Shown here: positions 52,849-61,755 of the stretch, piece by piece | Numbering within the stretch: position 1 is the stretch's first letter | Layout: every line of letters begins with the position of its first letter | Assembly: GCA_913774955.1 (NCBI GenBank) | Contig: CAJYKV010000003.1 | Coordinates: 33,474-97,473, forward strand | Source of the DNA: an uncultured Acidovorax sp. | GTDB lineage: Bacteria; Pseudomonadota; Gammaproteobacteria; Burkholderiales; Burkholderiaceae_C | Length of the DNA: 64,000 bases | Reading direction: 5' to 3' | Program-made: the position numbers and the translations under genes | Notes under the pieces: generated by a model | Told to the model about the DNA's origin: nothing | The model's input: only the letters and a program-made list of their open reading frames with translations | Databases searched by the model: none

Positions 52849-53364
52849 TCAGCGGCCGAACGGCCAGGCGGTCTGGCCGGCGGGGTTGTTGTGGTTGTCC
52901 CAGTTGACCGGCCGCGGATCCGCGAAAGTGTTCTCGTCCTGGCTGAAGCGACCGTACTGCGGAGCGATGCCCGGGTCGTCTTCCCAGGTCGCCTGCTGGG
53001 TGAACTTGCCGGTCTTGCGGTTGAACTTCAGGGCATGCATGGCGGTCTTGCCGCCCCAGTCCGTCGAGGGCAGGGAGATGAAGTTCACCGCGTACTCGTC
53101 GTCGGTCATCTTGCCGTGCACCACGAACACTCCGTAGTGCTCTTCGCCGGGCGAGATGATCTTGTAGACGCCGTTGTCGTAGTAGTACAGCGTGGCGTCC
53201 TCGAACGGCTTCTTCTCGTACAGCTTCTCGTAGAAGAGCTTCTGCGTGAAGGTCGGTTTGCCGAACTGGACCTCCACAGAGGGGGCGCGCGTGCCGCCAC
53301 CCGTCTGGGCCGAGACGGCGCTGACCAGAGTGCAGGCGATGAGGGACATGAGCAATTTCTTCAC
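52849..53364 (-). CDS. Exported protein, function unknown
   Basis: A 171-residue protein from a GTG at 53362-53364, preceded by AAAGGT (KKLLMSLIACTLVSAVSAQ is the signal peptide, cleavage likely after VSA). An ATG 29 codons earlier would bury the signal. The mature part is aromatic and charged (FYEKLYEKKPFEDATLYYYDNG ... DWGGKTAMHALKFNRKTG ... PVNWDNHNNPAGQTAWPFG), probably a beta-rich periplasmic protein. No family was recognised. Simple repeats CCCGG and GCCGGT lie at its 3' side (~52741-52837). Confidence 0.7.
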   Translation of the reverse strand: MKKLLMSLIACTLVSAVSAQTGGGTRAPSVEVQFGKPTFTQKLFYEKLYEKKPFEDATLYYYDNGVYKIISPGEEHYGVFVVHGKMTDDEYAVNFISLPSTDWGGKTAMHALKFNRKTGKFTQQATWEDDPGIAPQYGRFSQDENTFADPRPVNWDNHNNPAGQTAWPFGR

Positions 53365-53564
53365 GGGCTGACCTTTTTTGACGGGTTGAAAAGAGACATG
53401 CCGGCTGATCGTAGCCACTGCCGAGTTGCCTGGCGTGCTTTCTCGATTCACAAAAATTGAATCGTTGCATCAATTTCATTGAAGATTTCCGGGGGTTCCC
53501 GTTCTAGACTGCGGCGCACGCACCTGCTATGCGCCCCTGACCAGAACGCCCCTGCCGAACCCCC

Positions 53565-54122
53565 ATGAACCCGACCCGCCCGGCCCGCTACACGGCCACC
53601 GCCATCGCCCTGCACTGGATCCTCGGGGCGGCCATCGTGGCCGTCTTCCTGCTCGGGCTGTATATGACGGGCCTGCCGTTCTCGCCGCAGCGCCTGAAGT
53701 TCTACAACTGGCACAAGTGGGCGGGCGTGGCGATCCTGGCGCTGTCGGCGCTGCGGCTGCTCTGGCGCCTCACGCACCGCCCGCCCGCGCTGCCCGCGGC
53801 CGTGGAGTCCGCGATGCCGGCATGGCAGCGCGCGGCGCACCACGGAACCCACCACCTGATGTACCTGCTGTTCTTCGCCGTGCCGCTCGTGGGCTGGGCC
53901 TACAGTTCCGCCGCGGGCTTCCCGATCGTGTTCCTCGGCATCGTGCCGTTGCCGAGCTTCGTGCCGGCGAGCCCCGAACTGGCCGAGGCCATCAAGCCCT
54001 GGCACTGGATCACCGCCTACGCCCTGGCTGCACTGGTCGTGCTGCACGTGGCCGCGGCACTGAAGCACCAGCTCATCGACCGCGACGGCCTCATCGGCCG
54101 CATGCTGCCCGGGCGGGCCTGA
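53565..54122 (+). CDS. Cytochrome b561-type membrane haem protein
   Basis: A 185-residue protein with four membrane helices (MNPTRPARYTATAIALHWILGAAIV). Candidate haem-ligand histidines: LHWILG, WHKWAG, HHGTHHLMYLLFF and VLHVAAALKHQLIDRDG. It shuttles electrons across the inner membrane. It is followed by two YceI genes, the common b561-yceI-yceI layout. Confidence 0.93.
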   Translation: MNPTRPARYTATAIALHWILGAAIVAVFLLGLYMTGLPFSPQRLKFYNWHKWAGVAILALSALRLLWRLTHRPPALPAAVESAMPAWQRAAHHGTHHLMYLLFFAVPLVGWAYSSAAGFPIVFLGIVPLPSFVPASPELAEAIKPWHWITAYALAALVVLHVAAALKHQLIDRDGLIGRMLPGRA

Positions 54123-54196
54123 CGGGCCGGGCAACGGGCACCGCAGGCCGTCCGCGTCCTGTCACCGAATCAACGAACGAACCTACGGAGCGATCC

Positions 54197-54775
54197 ATGC
54201 AACGACTTCCTTCCCTCTTCGCCGGTCTCGCGCTGGCATCCTCGGCGCTGCTGGCCGGCGCTCCCGCGTTCGCGCAGCAGAAGCTGGTGCCCGAGCAGAG
54301 CGAGATCACCTTCGTGAGCAAGCAGATGGGCGTGCCCGTCGAGGGCCGGTTCAAGAAGTTCGATGCGCAGGTGGCGTTCGATCCCGCCAAGCTCGCCACC
54401 AGCAAGGTCACGATCACCGTGGACACCGGCAGCGCCACCCTGGGCGTGAAGGAGTCCGACGCCGAGCTGCCCAAGGCCACCTGGTTCAACGTGCCCAAGT
54501 TCCCGCAGGCGACCTTCCAGTCCACGGCCATCAAGTCCACGGGGCCGGGCAAGTTCGAGGTGGCCGGCAAGCTCAGCATCAAGGGCGCCATGCAGGATGT
54601 GGTCGCACCGGTCACGCTCACCCAGAGCGGCGCCACCACCGTCGCCACCGGCAGCTTCCCCATCAAGCGCCTCGCCTTCAAGATCGGCGAGAACGAGTGG
54701 GCCGACACCTCCATGGTGGCCGACGACGTGCAGGTGAAGTTCAAGCTCGCGCTCACCGGCGTGCCCAAGCTCTGA
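54197..54775 (+). CDS. YceI-family periplasmic lipid-binding protein
   Basis: A 192-residue protein from the ATG at 54197 with signal peptide MQRLPSLFAGLALASSALLAGAPAFA, cleaved before QQK. The YceI pattern appears as EITFVSKQMGVPVEGRFKKFDAQVAFDP and ITVDTGSATLG. YceI proteins form a lipocalin-like barrel that binds isoprenoid lipids. Cotranscribed with cytochrome b561. Confidence 0.92.
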   Translation: MQRLPSLFAGLALASSALLAGAPAFAQQKLVPEQSEITFVSKQMGVPVEGRFKKFDAQVAFDPAKLATSKVTITVDTGSATLGVKESDAELPKATWFNVPKFPQATFQSTAIKSTGPGKFEVAGKLSIKGAMQDVVAPVTLTQSGATTVATGSFPIKRLAFKIGENEWADTSMVADDVQVKFKLALTGVPKL

Positions 54776-54856
54776 GGCCGCGCGATCCACGTTCCCCCGT
54801 TTTCCTTCGTTCCCCGTTTCCTTCGTTCCTGCTTTCTTTCAACCGGAGATACCGAC

Positions 54857-55432
54857 ATGCGCAAATCCCTGTTCGCCCTGGCCGCCGCGGCCGCCCTCGT
54901 TGCCGGTGCCGCCCAGGCGCAGACTGCCACGTACACGGTGGAGCCGACGCACACCTTCGCCACGTTCGAGATCAGCCACTTCGGTGCCAGCGTGAACCGC
55001 GGCCGCTTCGACAAGAAGGAAGGCACTATCGAGCTCGACAAGGCCGCCAAGACCGGCAAGGTGGACATCACCTTCCAGATCAACTCCATCAACACCGGCA
55101 CGCCGCCCTTCGACAAGCACCTGCAGAGCGCCGACATCTTCGACGCGGCCAAGTACCCCACCGCGCGCTTCGTGGGCGACCAGTTCACCTTCGACGGCGA
55201 CAAGCTCGTCTCCGTGGCCGGCAACCTGACCCTCAAGGGCCAGACCCATCCCGCGACCTTCAAGGCCAACCAGTTCGCCTGCTACCAGAGCCCGATGCTC
55301 AAGCGCGAAGTGTGCGGCGGCGACTTCGAAACGACCATCGACCGCACCCAGTTCGGCCTGGACTACGGCGTGCAGTACGGTTTCCCCAAGAACGTGCGCA
55401 TCGTGGCGCAGGTCGAGGCCGTGAAGCAGTAA
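54857..55432 (+). CDS. YceI-family periplasmic protein, second copy
   Basis: A 191-residue protein with signal peptide MRKSLFALAAAAALVAGAAQA. The mature start YTVEPTHTFATFEISHFGASVNRGRFDKKEG is the classic YceI opening, closer to E. coli YceI than the first copy. It likely binds a polyprenyl-type lipid. CGG and Cys-containing turn (CYQSPMLKREVCGGDF) suggests a disulfide. Confidence 0.94.
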   Translation: MRKSLFALAAAAALVAGAAQAQTATYTVEPTHTFATFEISHFGASVNRGRFDKKEGTIELDKAAKTGKVDITFQINSINTGTPPFDKHLQSADIFDAAKYPTARFVGDQFTFDGDKLVSVAGNLTLKGQTHPATFKANQFACYQSPMLKREVCGGDFETTIDRTQFGLDYGVQYGFPKNVRIVAQVEAVKQ

Positions 55433-55476
55433 TTCCCGACGCGCCGCCATGCGCCGGCCCGCAGGCCGGCGCAGCA

Positions 55477-55515
55477 GCCGCCCTCCGCCCCTGTGCGGAC
55501 GGCGGCTTCTTCCTT
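55477..55515 (+). terminator. Intrinsic terminator of the b561-YceI operon
   Basis: Arms GCCGCCCTCCGC and GCGGACGGCGGC (one mismatch) around CCCTGT, then TTCTTCCTT. It lies 44 bases after the second YceI stop; a separate GC-rich hairpin precedes it. Confidence 0.7.
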
Positions 55516-55534
55516 GTGGCCGGGCGGGTTCACC

Positions 55535-55993
55535 TCACCGCTCGGGTGGCCGCACGGCCTGCACCGTGGCGTGCTTGCGCACCGGGCTGGAGAGCACGAG
55601 CGAGGTGGTGACCGAGCCATGCGCCGCCAGCGCGTCCACCACGCGCTGCAGGTCGGCCGGCTCCGCGATGGCGCAGCGCACGATGAAGCAGTCCTGCCCG
55701 GTCACCCGGTCGGCCTCCAGCACCTCGGGCATGCTCTCGAACAACGCCAGGTAGGGCCCGATGCCGCGGTGCGTGGTCTCGATGCGGATGATGGCCGTGA
55801 GGCCCACGCCGATGCGGCCCAGGTGGACCCGGGCGCCATAGCCTTCGATGATGCCGGCGTCCTCCAGCTTGCGCACGCGCTCGCTCATCGCGGGCTGCGA
55901 CAGGCCGATGCGCTTGCCCAGCGCGGCCAGGCTCTGCCGCGCATCCGTCTGCAGGGCCTGCAGGATCAGCCAGTCCTTCTTGTCGATTCGCAT
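55535..55993 (-). CDS. Lrp/AsnC-family transcription regulator
   Basis: A 152-residue protein (MRIDKKDWLILQALQTDARQSLAALGKRIGL). The helix-turn-helix LSQPAMSERVRKLEDAGIIEGY is followed by an RAM-type ligand domain (GPYLALFESMPEVLEADRVTGQDCFIVRCAI). It is divergent from the GST gene, 167 bases apart, and may regulate it. The effector is unknown. Confidence 0.92.
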   Translation of the reverse strand: MRIDKKDWLILQALQTDARQSLAALGKRIGLSQPAMSERVRKLEDAGIIEGYGARVHLGRIGVGLTAIIRIETTHRGIGPYLALFESMPEVLEADRVTGQDCFIVRCAIAEPADLQRVVDALAAHGSVTTSLVLSSPVRKHATVQAVRPPER

Positions 55994-56160
55994 GGAGTGT
56001 CGGGGCCGGGGCAGGGTGCCCGCGGCCGATGGTTCATCGCTGGGCGGGGGATTCTTCCGATGCCCGCCCCTGTGCGCGCACGCCGCGCATGCCTATCGTA
56101 GGGCACGTTCCCACAACCCGTCGCCGCCGTTGCGCGGCCAGTTCCAAAAAAGGATTTTGC

Positions 56161-56781
56161 ATGCAGCTCTACGGAATGCTCGACTCTCCCTATGTGCGCC
56201 GCGTCGCCGTCACCCTGCGGCACCTCGGCCTGCCGTTCGAGCACCGGTCCCTGTCGGTGTTCGGCGATTTCGACGCGTTCCGCGCGGTGAACCCGGTGGT
56301 GAAGGCGCCCACGCTGGTGGCGGACGACGGCACGGTGCTGATGGACTCCACGCTGATCCTGCAATGGGTCGATGCCTCCGCGCCGGAGGCGGCCGCGCGT
56401 CTGGTGCCGAAGAGCCCCGCGGGCCGCCTGCGGGATCTGCGCGTGGCCGGCCTCGCGCTCGCCGCGTGCGAGAAGGCGGTGCAGATCGTCTACGAACAGC
56501 GGCTGCGCCCGCCCGAGAAGCAGCACCAGCCCTGGCTGGACCGCACCGGCCTGCAGTTGGATTCCGCCTGCGCGCAGCTGGAGGAAGCCATCGCCCATGC
56601 GGGCAGCATGGTGGACGCGGCGGACCTGACCCATGGCGGCATCGCCGCGGCGGTGGCATGGAGCTTCATCGGCCTGGTGCTGCCCGGGCGCATCGGCGCG
56701 CAGGCGCATCCCGCACTGGCGGGCTTCGCCGCGGCGGCGGAGGACCTGCCCGCATTCAGGGCGTGCCCGCAGGTGGGCTGA
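56161..56781 (+). CDS. Glutathione S-transferase-like protein
   Basis: A 206-residue protein (MQLYGMLDSPYVRRVAVTLRHLGLPFEHRS). The N-terminal thioredoxin-like domain has SPYVRRV in the active-site loop, VVKAPTLVADDGTVLMDSTLIL with the cis-Pro and the Asp-Ser glutathione contact. The C-terminal helical domain is present. Substrate unknown. The ATG at 56161 follows an AAAGGA box. Confidence 0.9.
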   Translation: MQLYGMLDSPYVRRVAVTLRHLGLPFEHRSLSVFGDFDAFRAVNPVVKAPTLVADDGTVLMDSTLILQWVDASAPEAAARLVPKSPAGRLRDLRVAGLALAACEKAVQIVYEQRLRPPEKQHQPWLDRTGLQLDSACAQLEEAIAHAGSMVDAADLTHGGIAAAVAWSFIGLVLPGRIGAQAHPALAGFAAAAEDLPAFRACPQVG

Positions 56782-56843
56782 GGGCGGGAAGCCGAGGCGG
56801 CTGCCTTGCCGCGCGGGTCCTTCGCCCACGGCGTTCGTCCATG

Positions 56844-56870
56844 AAAAACGGGCCGGCATGTGCCGGCCCG
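56844..56870 (-). terminator. Intrinsic terminator after dctA
   Basis: On the minus strand, perfect 10-base arms CGGGCCGGCA and TGCCGGCCCG with a two-base loop are followed by five T. It lies 28 bases after the dctA stop. Confidence 0.85.
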
Positions 56871-56897
56871 TGTCGCGTGCGCTGGATGCGCAGCCGC

Positions 56898-58253
56898 TCA
56901 GAGGCGCCCGGAGGTGTCCATGTGCTCCGTCTTCTTGTCGAGGATGGCTTCCGGCTCCTGCGCGGCCACCCAGTCGGGGTTGTCCAGGCGCTGCCGGAGC
57001 TGCTCGGTGTCGAGGTCGCCCGTCCACTTGGCGACGACGATGGTGGCCACGCCGTTGCCCACGAGGTTGGTGAGCGCCCGCGCCTCGGACATGAAGCGGT
57101 CGATGCCCAGGATCAGCGCGAGGCCGGCCACCGGCACGTGGCCCACGGCCGAAAGGGTGGCCGCCAGCACGATGAAGCCGCTGCCCGTGATGCCGGCGGC
57201 GCCCTTGGAGGTCAGCAGCAGCACCAGCAGCAGGGTGATCTGGTGGGTGATGTCCAGCGGCGTGTTCGTGGCCTGGGCGATGAACACGGCGGCCATGGTC
57301 AGGTAGATGGACGTGCCGTCCAGGTTGAAGGAGTAGCCGGTGGGGATCACGAGGCCCACGGTGGTCTTCTTCGCGCCCAGGTTCTCCATCTTCTCCATCA
57401 TGCGCGGCAGCACCGATTCGCTGGAGGAGGTGCCCAGCACGATGAGCAGTTCTTCCTTGATGTACTTCACGAACTTCCAGATCGAGAAGCCGTGGAAGCG
57501 CGCGATCAGGCCGAGCACGATGAAGACGAACAGCAGGCAGGTCAGGTAGAACGAGCCCATGAGCTTGCCGAGCGACAGCAGCGAGCCGACGCCGTACTTG
57601 CCGATGGTGAAGGCCATGGCACCGAACGCGCCGATCGGCGCCACCTTCATGATGTAGCCCACGATCGTGAAGAGCACGTGCGAGGTCTTCTCGATGAAGT
57701 CGAACACCAGCGTGCCGCGGCCGCCGAAGCGGTGCAGCGCGAAGCCGAACATCACGGCGATCAGCAGCACCTGCAGGATCTCGCCCTTGGCGAACGCATC
57801 CACCACGGTGGTGGGGATGATGTTCATGAGGAAGTCGGTGGTGGTGCCCATCTTGCCGGGCGCCGTGTAGGCGGCGATGGACTTGGTGTCGATCGCGGAG
57901 GCATCGACGTTCATGCCTGCGCCGGGCTGGAGCACGTTGACCACGATGAGGCCGATGACCAGCGCGACGCTGCTCACGATCTCGAAGTAGAGCAGGGCGA
58001 GGCCGCCGGTGCGGCCGACCTTCTTCATGTCCTCCATGCCCGCGATGCCCACCACCACGGTGCAGAAGATGATCGGCGCGATGATCATCTTGATGAGTTT
58101 GATGAAGCCGTCGCCGAGCGGCTTCATCTTCTCGCCGATCTCGGGGAAGAAGTGGCCCAGCAGCACGCCCACGATCACGGCGAACAGCACCTGGACGTAG
58201 AGCGAGCGGTAGAGGGGGAGTTTTCGGGCGGGGATGTGGGCGGGTGCGGTCAT
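56898..58253 (-). CDS. dctA: C4-dicarboxylate:cation symporter DctA
   Basis: A 451-residue protein from the ATG at 58251-58253 ([26 protein letters not shown]). It has DctA/GltP family motifs: [18 protein letters not shown] (serine-rich re-entrant loop), [27 protein letters not shown], and [21 protein letters not shown]. It imports succinate, fumarate and malate. A start six codons earlier is possible. Intact and full length. Confidence 0.95.
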   Translation of the reverse strand: MTAPAHIPARKLPLYRSLYVQVLFAVIVGVLLGHFFPEIGEKMKPLGDGFIKLIKMIIAPIIFCTVVVGIAGMEDMKKVGRTGGLALLYFEIVSSVALVIGLIVVNVLQPGAGMNVDASAIDTKSIAAYTAPGKMGTTTDFLMNIIPTTVVDAFAKGEILQVLLIAVMFGFALHRFGGRGTLVFDFIEKTSHVLFTIVGYIMKVAPIGAFGAMAFTIGKYGVGSLLSLGKLMGSFYLTCLLFVFIVLGLIARFHGFSIWKFVKYIKEELLIVLGTSSSESVLPRMMEKMENLGAKKTTVGLVIPTGYSFNLDGTSIYLTMAAVFIAQATNTPLDITHQITLLLVLLLTSKGAAGITGSGFIVLAATLSAVGHVPVAGLALILGIDRFMSEARALTNLVGNGVATIVVAKWTGDLDTEQLRQRLDNPDWVAAQEPEAILDKKTEHMDTSGRL

Positions 58254-58579
58254 GCAGGCCTCTGGCGTCAAACAGGAAAAGAGCGGGCGCGGGGGCGTTG
58301 TCTACGGGCAGCCGTCGCGCGGGTGACGCACTGTAAGGCCGCGTTGCGCACAAAACATTGTGGGAAACCACATCGGTGACGCCGACGCCATAGCCGGAGC
58401 GAAGGCCTTCGCCAGGGCCGGCGTGCCGCGCGCGGCAGCGGCCGCCCCGCCTGCGCGGCGGGCGCCGCCGGCCCCGGGCGTACGCCCGTTGGCGTATTCC
58501 GCGCCGCGGCGGCGCTGTCCAGAATCGGCTCCATCGATCCACGGTCGTTCTTCATCCTTCCCCTTCCCGGAGCCCCACC
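58254..58579. other. Divergent region between dctA and urtA, no gene seen
   Basis: A 326-base gap. The centre is extremely GC-rich with repeated GGC/GCC runs. I looked for a sigma-54 -24/-12 pair before either gene and saw none that fits. No short gene or RNA structure could be supported. Confidence 0.5.
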
Positions 58580-59842
58580 ATGCAACGTCGCTTCACCCTC
58601 AAGGCCCTGTCTGCCGCAGCCGCCGTGGCCAGCCTGGCCGTCTTCCCCGCCCACGCCGCCGACACCATCAAGGTCGGCGTGCTGCACAGCCTCTCGGGCA
58701 CCATGGCGATTTCGGAGACCGTGCTCAAGGACACGGTGCTGATGGCCATCGATGACATCAACGCCAAGGGCGGCGTGCTGGGCAAGAAGCTCGAGCCCGT
58801 GGTCGTGGACCCGGCCTCCAACTGGCCGCTGTTCGCCGAGAAGACCAAGCAGCTGCTGGGCCAGGACAAGGTCTCGGTGATCTTCGGCTGCTGGACCAGC
58901 GTGAGCCGCAAGTCGGTGCTGCCGGTGGTGGAGGAAATGAACGGCCTGCTGTTCTACCCCGTGCAGTACGAGGGCGAGGAGCTGTCCAAGAACGTGTTCT
59001 ACACGGGCGCCGCACCCAATCAGCAGGCGATTCCCGCGGTGGACTACCTCATGAGCAAGGATGGCGGCGGTGCCAAGCGCTGGGTGCTGCTGGGCACCGA
59101 CTACGTGTACCCCCGCACCACCAACAAGATCCTGCGCGCCTACCTGAAATCGAAGGGCGTGAAGGACTCGGACATCGACGAGAAGTACACCCCCTTCGGC
59201 CACTCCGACTACCAGACCATCGTGGCCGACATCAAGAAGTTCAGCCAGGGCGGCAAGACGGCGGTGGTCTCCACCATCAACGGCGACTCCAACGTGCCCT
59301 TCTACAAGGAACTGGGCAACGCGGGCCTGAAGGCCAAGGACGTGCCGGTCGTCGCCTTCAGCGTGGGCGAGGAAGAGCTGCGCGGCGTGGATACCAAGCC
59401 GCTGGTGGGCCACCTGGCGGCATGGAACTACTTCATGTCGATCAAGAACCCGACCAACACGGCCTTCATCAAACAGTGGAGCGACTACGCGAAGAAGAAC
59501 AACATCCCCGGCCACAAGGACAAGCCGCTGACCAACGATCCGATGGAAGCCACCTGGATCGGCGTCCACATGTGGGCCCAGGCCGTGGAGAAGGCCAAGA
59601 GCACCGATACCGACAAGGTGATCGCCGCCATGGCCGGCCAGACCTTCCAGGCGCCCAGCGGCATCGTCTCCAAGATGGACGAGAAGAACCACCACCTGCA
59701 CAAGAGCGTGTTCATCGGCGAGATCAAGGCCGACGGCCAGTTCAACGTGGTGTGGAAGACGCCCGGCCCGGTCAAGGCCAAGCCGTGGAGCCCGTACATC
59801 GAGGGCAACGACAAGAAGAAGGACGAACCCGAGAAGAAGTGA
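58580..59842 (+). CDS. urtA: Urea ABC transporter substrate-binding protein
   Basis: A 420-residue protein with signal peptide (MQRRFTLKALSAAAAVASLAVFPAHA, cleaved before ADT). The UrtA pattern IKVGVLHSLSGTMAISETVLKDTVLMAIDDIN and the segments VSVIFGCWTSVSRKSVLPV and LFYPVQYEGEE are diagnostic. It captures urea in the periplasm at low concentration. It heads the urt operon. Confidence 0.97.
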   Translation: MQRRFTLKALSAAAAVASLAVFPAHAADTIKVGVLHSLSGTMAISETVLKDTVLMAIDDINAKGGVLGKKLEPVVVDPASNWPLFAEKTKQLLGQDKVSVIFGCWTSVSRKSVLPVVEEMNGLLFYPVQYEGEELSKNVFYTGAAPNQQAIPAVDYLMSKDGGGAKRWVLLGTDYVYPRTTNKILRAYLKSKGVKDSDIDEKYTPFGHSDYQTIVADIKKFSQGGKTAVVSTINGDSNVPFYKELGNAGLKAKDVPVVAFSVGEEELRGVDTKPLVGHLAAWNYFMSIKNPTNTAFIKQWSDYAKKNNIPGHKDKPLTNDPMEATWIGVHMWAQAVEKAKSTDTDKVIAAMAGQTFQAPSGIVSKMDEKNHHLHKSVFIGEIKADGQFNVVWKTPGPVKAKPWSPYIEGNDKKKDEPEKK

Positions 59843-59950
59843 CACCCCCCTGAGGCGCTGCGCGCCTTCACCCCCTCTCTCACGCTGCGCGTGGGAGGGG
59901 GGACGACGCCAGCGGCCGGGCGGAGCCCGATCCGCGGCGTCTGCTGGCCT
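59843..59950. repeat. Comamonad-type intergenic repeat, copy 1
   Basis: Begins just after urtA with ACACCCCCCTGAGGCGCTG, continues with CCCCCTCTCTC and GGGAGGGGGGACG, then GCCAGCGG. The same order of blocks recurs at 61593. I recall similar elements scattered between genes in Comamonadaceae. The inner arms can pair, so it may act as a processing or attenuation hairpin. Confidence 0.65.
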
Positions 59951-60005
59951 GGGGTGAGGTCACCGCTCTGCTTCTTTCTGACGTTTCGCTCCGGGTTTCA
60001 TTTCC

Positions 60006-61586
60006 ATGCTTCTTTCCATCTTCCATCGCTTGATCGCCTGCCTGCTGCTCTGCGCAGCGGTGCAGGCGCATGCGCTTATGGCGGAGGCCGCTCGGGCCAT
60101 GGCTGTGGGCGATACCGACGAGCGCATCGTGGCGCTGCAGCAGGCCATCGCCACGCCGGACGAGGCCACCGTCGCCTTCATCCGCGCCATGGCGGACGAT
60201 GCGGTCAAGGTTGCGGGCGGCAAGGCCATCGTCATCAAGGACGACAAGGGGCTGGACCCGGTGACGGGCTCGCAAGTGCCCGTGCCGGCCGATGCCGAGG
60301 ACATCGTCAACAACAACCGCATGCGTGGCGAATTCGACGCCGCGCTGGCTTCGCTGCAGTTGCTGTCGCCCGACGCGGCCCAGCGGCGCGCCGCCATCGA
60401 TGCGCTCAAGGAAGAGACCGACGAGGCGCGCCTGCCGCTCATCGAGAAGGCGCTGGCCGCCGAGGCGGACGCAGGCCTGAAGGCGCGGCTCTCGGGCATC
60501 CGAGCACGCGTGCTGATCGGCAGCAGCGATCCGGCCCGGCGGCTGGAGGCCGCGAACCATCTGGCCGACAGCGGCAACCCCGCCACGCGCACCGTGCTGC
60601 TGGAGCAATTGCGCAACGAACAGGATCCCAAGGCCAAAGCCGCCATGCAGGCCGCGCTCCAGCGCGTGGAAGACCGCCTTCAGTGGGGCGAGCGCCTGGC
60701 CGCGCTGTTCTCGGGCATCAGCCTGGGCTCCATCCTGCTGCTGGTGGCGCTGGGCCTGGCCATCACCTACGGGCTGATGGGGGTGATCAACATGGCGCAT
60801 GGCGAGCTGATGATGATCGGCGCCTACGCCACCTTCGTGGTGCAGGGTCTGTTCCAGAAGTACCTGCCCGGCGCCTTCGACTGGTATCTGGTCGCGGCCG
60901 TGCCGGTGGCCTTCTGCGCCTCGGCGCTGATGGGCGCGGTGCTGGAGCGCGGCGTGATCCGCTTCCTCTACGGCCGGCCGCTGGAGACGCTGCTGGCCAC
61001 CTGGGGCATCAGCCTCGTGCTGCAGCAGCTGGTGCGCAGCGTGTTCGGCGCGCAGAACGTGGGCGTGGAAAACCCCGCCTGGATGAGCGGCGGCGTGCAG
61101 CTGATGGACAACCTGCAACTGCCCTGGAACCGCCTCGTCATCGTGGCCTTCGCCTTCGCGGTGCTGGCGGGCGTGGCCTTCCTCATCAGCCGCACACGCC
61201 TGGGCCTGTTCGTGCGCGGCGTCACGCAGAACCGTCCGATCGCCTCGTGCATGGGCGTGAACACGGCGCGCATCGACACCTATGCCTTCGCGCTGGGTTC
61301 CGGCATCGCGGGCCTGGCCGGTTGCGCCCTGAGCCAGGTCGGCAACGTGGGGCCGGACCTGGGCCAGAGCTACATCGTGGATTCGTTCATGGTGGTGGTG
61401 CTGGGCGGCGTGGGCCAGCTGGCCGGCACGGTGTATGCCGCGCTCGGCCTGGGCGTGCTCAACAAGTTCCTGGAAGGCTGGACCGGGGCCGTGCTGGCCA
61501 AGATCGCCGTGCTGGTGTTCATCATCATCTTCATCCAGAAGCGGCCGCAGGGCATCTTCGCGGTCAAGGGGCGTACCGCAGATTGA
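60006..61586 (+). CDS. urtB: Urea ABC transporter permease UrtB
   Basis: A 526-residue protein. A signal-like lead (MLLSIFHRLIACLLLCAAVQAHA) and a ~190-residue periplasmic helical domain precede the LivH-type permease (GISLGSILLLVALGLAITYGLMGVINMAHGELMMIGAYATF). The long N-terminal domain is typical for UrtB. It forms the channel with UrtC. Confidence 0.96.
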   Translation: MLLSIFHRLIACLLLCAAVQAHALMAEAARAMAVGDTDERIVALQQAIATPDEATVAFIRAMADDAVKVAGGKAIVIKDDKGLDPVTGSQVPVPADAEDIVNNNRMRGEFDAALASLQLLSPDAAQRRAAIDALKEETDEARLPLIEKALAAEADAGLKARLSGIRARVLIGSSDPARRLEAANHLADSGNPATRTVLLEQLRNEQDPKAKAAMQAALQRVEDRLQWGERLAALFSGISLGSILLLVALGLAITYGLMGVINMAHGELMMIGAYATFVVQGLFQKYLPGAFDWYLVAAVPVAFCASALMGAVLERGVIRFLYGRPLETLLATWGISLVLQQLVRSVFGAQNVGVENPAWMSGGVQLMDNLQLPWNRLVIVAFAFAVLAGVAFLISRTRLGLFVRGVTQNRPIASCMGVNTARIDTYAFALGSGIAGLAGCALSQVGNVGPDLGQSYIVDSFMVVVLGGVGQLAGTVYAALGLGVLNKFLEGWTGAVLAKIAVLVFIIIFIQKRPQGIFAVKGRTAD

Positions 61587-61592
61587 TATGAA

Positions 61593-61709
61593 ACACCCCC
61601 CTGTGTCGCTTCGCTCCTTCCCCCCTCTCTCGCATCGCTGCGCCATGCGGGAGGGGAGACGCCGCCAGCGCGGCGGGGCGGCCCTTGCGCGGCGGCCGCT
61701 GGCGCGGGC
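61593..61709. repeat. Comamonad-type intergenic repeat, copy 2
   Basis: ACACCCCCCTGTGTCGCTTC, CCCCCTCTCTCGCATCGCTG, GGGAGGGGAGACGCCGCCAG and GCCGCTGGCGCGGG occur in the same order as in copy 1 and give a longer, better-preserved unit. It fills most of the gap between urtB and urtC. Confidence 0.65.
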
Positions 61710-61755
61710 CGTGACGGTGGCTGCGGCCTTGGGCAATGCCGAACGCTGAAAAAAT

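Noticed and set aside
48773..53479. A 1568-codon open frame on the minus strand
   Set aside because: It lies antisense to pxpA, pxpBC and the carboxylase, which are clear genes; low-complexity Arg/Gly/His/Ala composition shows it is a GC-driven shadow.
58254..58579. Possible sigma-54 promoter before urtA
   Set aside because: No TGGC-N7/8-TTGC pair with correct spacing was found.
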